A stretch of DNA of 64,000 bases from Neocallimastix lanati (nom. inval.) (Eukaryota; Neocallimastigomycota; Neocallimastigomycetes; Neocallimastigales; Neocallimastigaceae): the NCBI GenBank assembly GCA_016946835.1, contig JACVTC010000060.1:879501-943500 (forward strand), in the 5' to 3' direction. The translations under genes and the position numbers were made by a program. How positions within the stretch are numbered: position 1 is the stretch's first letter; each line of letters opens with the position of its first letter. The notes under the pieces are model-generated. The model saw nothing but the letters and a program-made list of their open reading frames with translations. It had not been told where the DNA came from and did not search any database. Below, in pieces: positions 12,145-22,306 of the stretch.

Positions 12145-12497
12145 TAGATATAAGCTCGAAATCCTTATCGACAACTTAGTAGAAATTATAAAGCACGAGG
12201 TTCTTTTCGACTACTTTATTAAGAATAATTTTAAGTTCGAAATCTTTATCGACAACTTAATAGAATAATTTTAAGTTCGAAATCTTTATCGACAACTTAA
12301 TAGAATAATTTTAAGTTCGAAATCTTTATCGACAACTTAATAGAATAATTTTAAGTTCGAAATCTTTATCGACAACTTAATAGAATAATTTTAAGTTCGA
12401 AATCTTTATCGACAACTTAATAGAATAATTTTAAGTTCGAAATCTTTATCGACAACTTAATGGAATAATTTTAAGTTCGAAATCTTTATCGACCACT
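12145..12497 (-). repeat. 40-bp hairpin tandem repeats in EL2 leader
   Basis: Seven near-perfect 40-bp copies (starts at 12241, 12281, 12321, 12361, 12401, 12441 and 12481, the last diverging at its end), preceded by about two diverged copies. Each holds an inverted repeat TTAAGTTCGA...TCGACAACTTAA able to form a hairpin in the transcript. Related hairpin repeats occur in the leader of EL3 (20320-20560). They lie between the primer site and gag. Confidence 0.9.
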
Positions 12498-12499
12498 TG

Positions 12500-13502
12500 A
12501 ATTTTGTAATTTAGTATATTTGTAGTAATAAATTTAGAAGCAAAGTTTTATTTATTATTTTCACCTTTCAAAAATTTTTCTTTTTAAACGATAAATATTG
12601 TATTGTTATAGCTAATAAAATTATTAATTAATTATAATTATTAAATACAAAAAAAAATAATCTTTATTGTCGTACAATCTGATAGTACACACTGTCTGAC
12701 GTGCAGCTTACCTAATGGTGTCATGCCACGCGTGTGCCACGATTACTATATTCAATATAAAATATAGCAGTTCAGAGCCCACTAGCCCAATTACTATGTA
12801 GGATAAACTTAATCCGATAATCTATGTACGGAATAAAAAAAATTTTAAAAGTATTCAATAATATTTTTATTAACTAATAAAAATTAGCTAAAAACACAAT
12901 ATTTTCAAAGTAAATTAAGATTCTATTACAGGAATTATATAACAAATAAAGTACCAGTAATAAAGAAAAAAAAATAAAAAAATTTAAATGGCGAAGTTAG
13001 CCAAAGTCTGATACTTTATATAATAAAGTGCCTTATAACTAGCACAAAGAAAAATAAAAAAAATATAAAAAAAAACAATCTTACGCCTTCGGTGACGTAA
13101 GCTCCTTATTCGCCAGTGCTTGGAAAGTACCCGCACCTTCGTGTGTTGAAACGTTGAAGGCTGAACTATTATTACCGGGTCGGTAACCAAATACCTTCGT
13201 CTACTTTCCAATTAATTCCCAAAATAACTATTATCCAATAACCTACTATGAATAATAGATATTTTGTTGTTTTCTGGAAATACACTGTATATGAGCTCTA
13301 TCCGCTCCTTGTTATAATTTACAATCTTTTTTTTTAGAATCTTAATTTTACTTATTTTAAAAAAAAAAATTTTTTTTTTTTTATATATATATCAAACAAG
13401 CGCCATAGGTTAATCAAAGGATTAACGACTTACTTGTTTATCAATATAAAATAAAAAAAAATTAAAAAAAATCTATGTTATTTACTATTATTTCTATTTA
13501 AT
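12500..13502 (-). other. EL2 untranslated leader with two GC-richer islands
   Basis: About 1 kb between the hairpin repeats and the primer site. Most is AT-rich and shows nothing, but 12677-12760 and 13083-13212 are clearly more GC-rich. The second island holds the start of a 75-codon frame (12984-13211 minus) with an Arg-rich segment and then a hydrophobic Phe/Ile stretch. I do not recognise it; it may be a leader peptide or a chance ORF. Confidence 0.4.
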
Positions 13503-13520
13503 TCCCCGATATCTCCACCA
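13503..13520 (-). promoter_or_regulatory. EL2 tRNA-type primer binding site
   Basis: Sense sequence TGGTGGAGATATCGGGGA, 6-7 nt inside the 5' LTR, complementary to a tRNA 3' end of form TCCCCGATATCTCCACCA. The identical 18-mer occurs in EL3 at the same offset. Which tRNA it matches cannot be told here; it does not match the tRNA-Trp of this window beyond the first 9 nt. Confidence 0.75.
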
Positions 13521-13527
13521 TATAAAT

Positions 13528-13839
13528 GTTAAGGTTTTAGAGAATTAAATAAAAATAAAATAAGAAACACAAATTTTATTTATTTATTTATTATTTTTTT
13601 TATTTGATTTTATTTGATTAATTTTACTTTATTTTATTTGATGATTTTTAAAAATTGGTAGCAAAATTTACAACTATTTATACTTTTTTCAAGGCATAAA
13701 AGTTGTTCTTGCCACTAAATTACATTTTATTAAATTTTTTTTTTATAAAAACTATTAAATTTAAATTGAATTTTATAATCAGTTATATAAATTTTAATTA
13801 TAACAATATAAATAAAATACATTTATAATATTAATAAAA

Positions 13840-13889
<50 letters not shown>

Positions 13890-14971
13890 CTAAAATATTA
13901 CTAATAAGAATTTATTTAATTGGCTATAATTTTTATTACAATCTGTTAAAATATTCAAATAGAAATAAAAATACTATTCTAATATAAAGGTTTTTAATAA
14001 AATAAAATTTTTTTCAATATAAAATAAAGCATTTCGATATAAAATTTTATAATAAAAGTTATAATATAATATATAAATTTTTAATCATCAATATATAAAA
14101 TTATTATTAATACAAATTTTCATTATTAATATAAAAATAAAAAAAAAAAGATTTATTATTAATATTGCTAATATAAGTTTTAAATATATAAAAATATTAC
14201 TATTAATATAAAATTTAATATAAAAATATAAAGTTTAATATAATTTTTGATTTAATTTTTGATCTTTGGATTTAAAAATTTATTAAAGTACAAAAAATAA
14301 TAATGTACACATAATGTATTAGAAATATGTCAAAGTTTTGTGATAATTTGGTCTTAACGATTAGGTCAAGATGCCAAATTATAGTAATTAATTAATAATT
14401 TAATTTTATTCTTATTTAATACATATTGTTATTAGTAAATTTTATAATTAAGTTTTTATTTAAAATATAAATTTTATTTAATTTTAATAATATTTTATTA
14501 CATTATTATTTTATATAATTATTACTATAATTTAAATTACAATAATCCTACAAAGGATTAATCAAAAGATTTAAACATGTATTTATATAAAATAATTAAT
14601 TATTAAAATATTAATTATTAATATGGATATGTAATAGTATTAATATAAGTTTGATATTGATAATATAAAGTAAGATAGTAATATAAATATTTAATATAAA
14701 TAAAATATAAGAATATAATATGTAGAAATTAATTTAATATGACAATCACGTGTTTACATTATTTAATATATATTAATTTCAATGCCTAGACTAATTCCTA
14801 AATATTTTAATAAAGTTAATTTAATAATAATTATTATATTATTATTTTTTAATATTGAAATTCAAATAACTGAATTATTGAAATTGAATTTGAAATTGAA
14901 ATTCAGTTATTATCTTAACAAAATAAATCGTAGATTTAATTAAGAATGCATTATTTAGTACATTCTTATCA
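13528..14971 (-). repeat. 5' LTR of EL2 (split by solo LTR B1)
   Basis: It matches the left LTR and is interrupted at 14328-14920 by solo LTR B1; without the insertion and its 5-bp duplication it is about 846 bp. A sense-strand TATAAATA lies at 13675-13682, with a poly-T block near 13843-13882. Confidence 0.88.
14328..14920 (-). mobile_element. Solo LTR B1 (EL5-type family) inside EL2 LTR
   Basis: 593 bp, sense edges TGTTAAG...TTTGACA (reversed here), flanked by the perfect duplication AAATA (14323-14327, 14921-14925). The uninterrupted target can be read in the left LTR of EL2. It is a solo LTR of the family seen in EL5, and is younger than EL2. Confidence 0.9.
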
Positions 14972-16531
14972 AATTTTTAACCAAGGGAGGGTTGGCGCAA
15001 CGGTAGCGCGTCCGCCTCCAGAGCGGAAGGTTGGGTGTTCGAATCACTCACTCTCCATTTTTTTTAAATTTGACATTAATATTTTTATATTTTTATTAAA
15101 AGAAAAATAGTCTCTGAAGATTGCATTAAATGTTGTCCATGTTTTGGTGTTAATATACCTAGTTTTTCTCATTGGATCCTTTTACCTGTAAAGAATTAAG
15201 AGTTGGAAAATTACAGAAATAAATCTTTACCTTTTGATCTGAATAGTTTTGGTATTAGTAATAGTGAAGAATAAGTTAGTTTTTTCTATTTCGATTAGAG
15301 AAATCCTGTCTGAGAATTAAAAAAATTTTTTTCAATAATAATAACTTTACATATGTAGCTTTCTTGGAATCTTAGAAAGGTATTATGATTCAGTCCCCAT
15401 TTTACAACATTTTTTTTATAGAATTGTCGCATCACGGATGTTCGTGCTTTAAATATTTTAATTTTTTTTTCTTTTCTTTTCTTATAAAGAATTAAATTAT
15501 AAAATGAAATATGATAATAAAAAATATTTAAAAATTAATTTTTAATCTTAAATCACATTAAATTATCAAAATCTTAAATAATTCTTTTTGATAAAATTGA
15601 AATAAAAATTAATCATGATCTTCATGAAAAATTGTATTTCAAGAAAAATAGTATAACAATTTTAAAAGACAACTTTTAATAATCTTATTCTTATCAACGA
15701 TATCATTTCTTTATTGTCTTTATTATTATTCGTTATTTTCTTTATTGTTATTCTTTTATTTCTTTATTATTCCTTTATTACTATAATCAAATATAATTAT
15801 TTTTTTATTTCTTTTAATAAAAAACATTTATTCTTTTATTTCTTTTTCTTATTAAAATTATAAATACTTTAAATTCGTGTAAAAATATAAATACTTGTAA
15901 ATATATATTTTTTTTAATTATTCTTCGTTGTTATCAAATTATTAAAATATTAAAAAAATAAATAATAACCAAAATAAAATAAAATAAAATAAATTTAATA
16001 ATTTACTAATATAATAATTAATAAAGATTAATAATAAATAATTAATTAACATTAAAATTAAAAAGATATAAAATAAATAACTTAAATAAATTTATAAATA
16101 TTAGCTATAAATTAGCATAATTTAGAATTGATTAATACTACAAATAAATTATTCCATAAAACTATTATAATAAATAATTAGTAATTAATAAAACTTATTA
16201 ACTTTTATTATTAACTTGGTTATAATAATTTTGTATATAATAAAATATAAAAATTGATAATACATTTAATGTAGAATTAAATAATTATTAATATAGTTAA
16301 TAAAAATAGTTTATAATTGTAGATTAATTATTAAACTTGAAAATATTTGTAATAATAATAAATGATATTAATAAATAATAAATAATAAATAATCATAAAT
16401 AATAATTAATTTTTGATAGGAAATTAACTGTTAAAAGGACTTCAATTAAATTTATAAAGATTAGGTCGGAAATTTAACAATTCTACTTTTAGTAGAATTT
16501 CTAAATTAAGCTAATTGTTGCTTTTTTTCTA
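14972..16531 (+). repeat. tRNA-Trp tandem unit 3
   Basis: About 1.56 kb with tRNA copy 3, the decayed peptide-like stretch (from about 15107) and the same AT-rich body. It joins unit 4 directly with no insertion, showing the native unit junction. Confidence 0.85.
14986..15057 (+). tRNA. tRNA-Trp (CCA), copy 3
   Basis: Same 72-nt sequence as copy 1, followed by a T-run. EL2 ends 14 nt upstream. Confidence 0.97.
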
Positions 16532-16545
16532 ATATTTTAATCAAG

Positions 16546-16617
16546 GGAGGGTTGGCGCAACGGTAGCGCGTCCGCCTCCAGAGCGGAAGGTTGGGTGTTC
16601 GAATCACTCACTCTCCA
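16546..16617 (+). tRNA. tRNA-Trp (CCA), copy 4
   Basis: Same sequence as copy 1. It is one of two copies without a group 1 LTR element at -14; the native upstream sequence from unit 3 is intact. The T-run terminator is interrupted by one C and then continues. Confidence 0.97.
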
Positions 16618-17708
16618 TTTTTTCTTATTTTTTTTTTTTTTTAAGTTTGACATTAGTATTTTTATATTTTTATTAAAAGAAAAATAGTCTCAGAGGGTTG
16701 CCCTAAATATTGTCCATGTTTTGGTGTTAGTGTACCTAGTTTTTCTCACTGGATCCTTTTACCTGTAAAGAATTAAGAATTGGAAAATTACAGAAATAAA
16801 TCTTTACCTTTTCTGGATGATCTGAATAGTTTTTGGTATTAGTAATTGATTAGTAATTGTGAAAAATGAGTTAGTTTTCTTTATTTCGATTAGAGAAATC
16901 CTGTCTGAGAATTCAAAAAATTTTTTTTTAATAATAATAACTTTACATATTTACATATGTAGCTTTCATGGAATCTTAGAAAGGTATTATGATTCAGTAC
17001 CCATTTTACAACATTTTTTTTATAGAATTGTCGCATCACGGATGTTCGTGGTTTAAATATTTTATTTTTTTTTCTTTTCTTATAAAGAATTAAATTATAA
17101 AATTAAATATGATAATAAAAATTATTTATAAATTAATTTTAAATCTTAAATCACATTAAATTATCTAAATCTTAAATAATTCTACTTTAATAAAATTAAA
17201 ATAAAAAAATTAATTATGATCTTCATGAAAAATTGTATTTCAAGAAAAATAGTATAATAATTTTAAAAGACAACTTTTAATAATCTTATTCTTATCAACA
17301 ATATAATTTCTTTATTTTCTTTATTGTTATTCTTTTATTTCTTTATTATTCCTTCATTTTTATAATCAAATATAATTATTTTTTTATTTCTTTTAATAAA
17401 AAACATTTATAAATAAATTATTCTATAAAACTATTATAATAAATAATTAGTAATTAATAAAACTTATTAACTTTTATTATTAACTTGGTTATAATAATTT
17501 TGTATATAATAAAATATAAAAATTGATAATACATTAAATGTGGAATTAAATAATTATTAGTTTTGTTAATAAAATATTTATAATTATAGAATAATTATTA
17601 AACTAGAAAATATTTATAATATAAATAAATATTTATAATAAATAATAATAATAATAAATAATAATAATAATAATAAATAAAATATAAAATAATTTTGATA
17701 GACAATTA

Positions 17709-18268
17709 TGTTAAGATAATAACTGAATTTCAATTCAATTTCAATTTCGATAATTCAGTTATTTGAATTTCAATATTAATAAATAATAATATAATAATTA
17801 TTATTAAATTAACTTTATTAAAATATTTAGGAATTAGTCTAGGCCAACTAATTACTAAATATTATTAACATATTGAAATTAATATATATTAAATAATGTA
17901 AACACGTGATTGTCATTAAATTAATTTCTACATATTATATTTTAATTATAAAATATAATATTTAGTTATTATATTCTTATATTTTATTTATATTAAATAT
18001 TTATATTATTATCTTATTTTACATTATCAATATCAAACTTATATTAATATTATTGCATGTTCATATTAATAATTAATATTTTAATAATTAATTATTTTAT
18101 ATAAATACATGTTTAAATCTTTTGATTAATCCTTTGTAGGATTATTGTAATTTAAATTATAGTAATAATTATATAAAATAATAATAATAAAATTAAATTA
18201 TTAATTAATTACTATAATTTGGCATCTTGACCTAATCGTTAAGACCAAATTATCTAAAAACTTTGACA
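17709..18268 (+). mobile_element. Solo LTR B2 (EL5-type family)
   Basis: 560 bp, edges TGTTAAG...CTTTGACA, flanked by the duplication AATTA (17704-17708, 18269-18273), inserted in the body of unit 4. A TATATAAATA motif and the self-primer-like TAGGATTATTGT are present. Confidence 0.9.
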
Positions 18269-18324
18269 AATTAGCACTTTTAGAAATTTCTAAATTAAGC
18301 TAATTGTTACTTTTTTCTAATTTT

Positions 18325-18850
18325 GTTGAGGTTCATATTAGAAAAGGAGTGTGAACATTAAATAAATAGATAAATTAAATAACTATTAAATTACACTAAA
18401 AGAATTTATTATTACACATTATAAATTTTATTTAAAGAATTATTATTAAAAATATTTATTATTTATAAATTATATAATTATTTTATTGTTAAAAATAACT
18501 TTATTAATATTAATATTTATTATTATAACAATATGGGAAACCTTTCAATTATTATTACTATTTCATTATTACTACTATTTTTACTATTTCTTTCCTCAGA
18601 AAGGCCCCCTTCATAAAATAATATGGATAATACATATTTTATATTATTTAATTACATTATTAAAACCAATCATATAAATTAATTAATTACATAAATTTAA
18701 TATTTAAAATAATAAAATATAATTAATATAAAAATTATTAATATAGAATATAAGAAAATTATTAATAGTAAAGAATATAATAATATATTTTTATATAATA
18801 AATTATTAAAAATTTAATTAAAAATATCATTATTATTCTATTCTTTATCA
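18325..18850 (-). repeat. 3' LTR of EL3
   Basis: 526 bp with plus edges (T)GTTGAGG...TTTATCA; a nearly identical copy is at 20801-21326. Confidence 0.88.
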
Positions 18851-18918
18851 TGATGCCCCCGCTAAAACTTTTGCTATACTATAGCAAAGGCAAATTTTCT
18901 TATATTATTAACTAAATA

Positions 18919-18970
<52 letters not shown>

Positions 18971-19199
18971 AACTATATAACTAAATAAAAATATAAATTT
19001 TTTTTTTTTTATATATAATATTATCATTATTTCTTAAATTTAAAAATTTTTATATATTTTAAAATATATTTTAATATATGTATTAATTGAAATATTTAAA
19101 TTAAATAATTTAATTTATATATTACCATATATTAAAAATTCTTCATAATAATTTTTAAAAGTTCCAAAAATTTCAGGATCAACTTGGATTGTACCAAAA

Positions 19200-19247
<48 letters not shown>

Positions 19248-20774
19248 TCATATTCTTTCTTTCAATTCTTGTTATATTCTTCGTTAGATTCTATATCTTC
19301 GCGTGTTACTTCAACAATGAACTTTGAAACTTCTTTTTCTTCTTTCATTTAGATACTAATCCTTTTTAATTTTTTTTTTTTTTTTATTTATTCATATAAT
19401 AATTTCTTATTCCATTAATTTAAAATTATTATATAACATATTTTGAAGGTTATAATGAATTCTCTAAATCAGTGATTTTAACATTATGTTTAAACTTTAA
19501 TAATTCAATTTATGAAACTAATTGAAATTTCCATTTAAAATATCACTAATTTATTTTTATTATTATTTTTTTTTTTTTTATTTTTAATTATTTTTTTAAA
19601 TTACTACTTTTACCAAGTTTCAAAGATTCAATTTCACAATTTAATTTATTAATTTTCTTGGATTGTGAAGAATTGTTTCTTTTTTAATATTTTCCTTTTT
19701 CAATTATTGAATTGTTCTCTTCCTGAATTAAGAATATTTATGTTATCTTTATAGGGATTTTTCTTACTAATATTTTCTTCTTTTTTTTTGTAATTTGAAT
19801 AAAATTATCTTCTTCAAAAATAATTTTCTCTTTTTATTTTTCTATAATTTGAATAATATTATATTCTTCAAAAATATTTTTCTTTAATTCACTTTTTTAA
19901 TTCACTTATTTTATCTTTCAATTCAGTTATGCTTTGCATTAATAATTCTTCGTTTAAGATAACATCTGGAACTTGTTCTTCTCATATTTTGTTTAATTCT
20001 TAAAATGCTTAATGTAATTATATAATTTATTAAATTCCACAACTGGAATTCTAATTATTGATCATAAAAAAAAAATATAAAATTTATTATGTTCTAATAA
20101 ATTTTCAATTAATGTAATTATATAAACACTAAATAATATAATAAATATTATTATTTCTTAAAAATATATTGTAAATTATTTTTTTTTTCTATAATTTCTT
20201 CAAAATTTGTAATATTTTAAGTATTAATTTTATATTATAAACTAAATATAAATTATTTTAAATTAAAATTTTAAAATTATTCAATGTTTATTATATTGGA
20301 ACTACCGCAGTAAACCAATATATTGTTAACTTTCTTCAAGTTCGAAAATCCTTTTTCGACACCCAAGAAAGTTTATTTGAAATAATTTTTATATATTTAT
20401 TCCTTCAAGTTCGGCACTCTCTGTCCGACACTTAAGGATTTAAAAAAAATTATTATACTTACCTTCAGGCTCAACACTCTCTGGCTGACCACCTAAGGAT
20501 TTTATTTAAAAATTAAAAATTTATTTGTTAGGCTCGAAATACTCTTCGACCACCTAACTAAAAAAAAATATAATTATTAAATTGAATTCATTTTAAAATA
20601 ATTTAATTTTTAACAATTCAATTTTAAATTTATATATATTATTTTTTACTTAAATTATTACTAAAATTTTATAATTAAATTTATAATTTTCTTTGTATTA
20701 TTATTATGATCATTTAATTTTATATTATATTATATTCTATTATTTTTCTTATCTATTCATCAATGTTTTCACAC
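18851..20774 (-). other. EL3 internal region without coding capacity
   Basis: AT-rich DNA with poly-T blocks at about 18920-18966 and 19202-19246 and a perfect palindrome-like stretch TTTGCTATACTATAGCAAA near 18872-18890. There are scattered short frames that suggest a decayed coiled-coil (19600-19690) and four diverged hairpin repeats at 20320-20560. I see no intact gene. Confidence 0.6.
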
Positions 20775-20792
20775 TCCCCGATATCTCCACCA
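20775..20792 (-). promoter_or_regulatory. EL3 tRNA-type primer binding site
   Basis: Sense TGGTGGAGATATCGGGGA, identical to the EL2 site, 7-8 nt inside the 5' LTR. Confidence 0.75.
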
Positions 20793-20800
20793 ATTTTTAT

Positions 20801-21326
20801 GTTGAGGTTCATATTAGAAAAGGAGTGTGAACATTAAATAAATAGATAAATTAAATAACTATTAAATTACACTAAAAGAATTTATTATTACACATTATAA
20901 ATTTTATTTAAAGAATTATTATTAAAAATATTTATTATTTATAAATTATATAATTATTTTATTGTTAAAAATAACTTTATTAATATTAATATTTATTATT
21001 ATAACAATATGAGAAACCTTTCAATTATTATTACTATTTCATTATTACTACTATTTTTACTATTTCTTTCCTCAGAAAGGCCCCCTTCATAAAATAATAT
21101 GGATAATACATATTTTATATTATTTAATTACATTATTAAAACCAATCATATAAATTAATTAATTACATAAATTTAATATTTAAAATAATAAAATATAATT
21201 AATATAAAAATTATTAATATAGAATATAAGAAAATTATTAATAGTAAAGAATATAATAATATATTTTTATATAATAAATTATTAAAAATTTAATTAAAAA
21301 TATCATTATTATTCTATTCTTTATCA
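20801..21326 (-). repeat. 5' LTR of EL3
   Basis: 526 bp, nearly identical to 18325-18850. EL4 was inserted across its right edge: the EL4 duplication CAATT includes the last two bases of this LTR. Confidence 0.88.
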
Positions 21327-21329
21327 ATT

Positions 21330-22297
21330 TGTAATAATTTAATTATAAAATTAATTAGAATTAAATTATTAACTACAACTTAATAATAACTAAATAATAA
21401 TTATTATTAAATTGAGAAAACAAAAAAAAGATAAATATACTTATCTTCTATAAGAGAGAGTTTATTATAACTAATTATAATAAACTAATAACACAAAATT
21501 GTCAAAGAGAAAAGATTATTTTATTTTATTTTTTTTTTTTTAAATTTGTTTTTTATTAAAACTTACTTTATTAAAATAGAAATATAAAAATTTTATTAAT
21601 GTTATTACTATATTATAATTGTTATAATAATAACTCTTGATTTCTCAAAGAGAATTCAAGAGCTTTATTTATACTTTTTTGAAAAATAAGGTTAAATTAA
21701 AAAATGTTTTCTAATCTTAACAAATCTCTTATCTAGGAAAAGATTAGAGAGAAAAACCTAGATAAGATTTTTGATCGATATTCTATCCATATCGATCATC
21801 GTATCAATTAGGTAAAACCAATTACTTTTAAAAAGTGATTGGGAAAAACCCTAATTGACCGATTAGCTAATCTAATTTAATTGATCGAAAATAAAAGAAT
21901 AAAATAATAAAAGATATTTCGACCATAAAATCATAAATTTACAAATAAGGAAAATAACATAATAATGATATTAATAAACAAAATACAGAATACATTATTA
22001 AGTACATATTAGAATACATAATATATTTGTTTACAATTTAATTAAATAAATAAACTAAGACTAATAAATTTAATAATTAAATATATAATTAAATAAACTA
22101 TAATTATTTATAAATGTATAAATAATAATTAATTAAATAAATTTGTTGTATTAAATTAATGATTATTTAATATTGAGTTTAATAAATTATTAATAATATT
22201 TAAATGAATAAATATTATATAATTAAATAAAGTTATAATTATAACTTAACTAAGAAAATATAATTATTTTATTTAAAAATAATTATAGATTCTTACA
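21330..22297 (-). repeat. 3' LTR of EL4
   Basis: 968 bp, plus edges TGTAATAA...GATTCTTACA. Same length as the right copy with no difference noticed. Confidence 0.92.
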
Positions 22298-22306
22298 TTG
22301 CTCCTT

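Larger units (their letters stand above)
5992..14971 (-). mobile_element. EL2: Ty3/gypsy LTR retrotransposon (broken copy)
   Basis: Minus-strand element: 5' LTR 13528-14971 (itself interrupted by solo LTR B1), primer site 13503-13520, long leader, gag 11081-12023, pol 6857-11080 and 3' LTR 5992-6838. Flanking duplication AATTT at 5987-5991 and 14972-14976. It lies between tRNA-Trp units 2 and 3 and ends 14 nt upstream of tRNA copy 3. The LTRs are about 847 bp and differ at a modest number of positions, so it is fairly young. The coding part carries about two or three breaks. EL9 is a close relative. Confidence 0.9.
16532..18324 (+). repeat. tRNA-Trp tandem unit 4 (internally shortened, hosts solo LTR B2)
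   Basis: Opens with tRNA copy 4 and follows the unit pattern, with part of the body missing compared with units 1-3 and solo LTR B2 inserted at 17709-18268. It ends in the standard AATTAAGCTAATTGTT block and ATTTT, where EL3 begins. Confidence 0.8.
18325..21326 (-). mobile_element. EL3: non-autonomous LTR element related to EL2
   Basis: Two 526-bp LTRs (18325-18850, 20801-21326), differing by about one noticed base, flank about 1.95 kb with no gag or pol. It keeps an EL2-like primer site (20775-20792, same 18-mer), a similar sense purine tract ending GGGGGCATCA before the 3' LTR, hairpin repeats in the leader (20320-20560), poly-T blocks, and at most short peptides such as a Lys/Glu-rich frame near 19260-19350. 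Flanking duplication ATTTT (18320-18324; its other copy lies after EL4 at 28057-28061). It looks like a young parasite of EL2-type enzymes. Confidence 0.82.

Noticed and set aside
12241-12497. 40-bp repeats as a CRISPR-like array.
   Set aside because: The repeats are contiguous with no unique spacers, lie inside a retrotransposon leader and the genome is eukaryotic.
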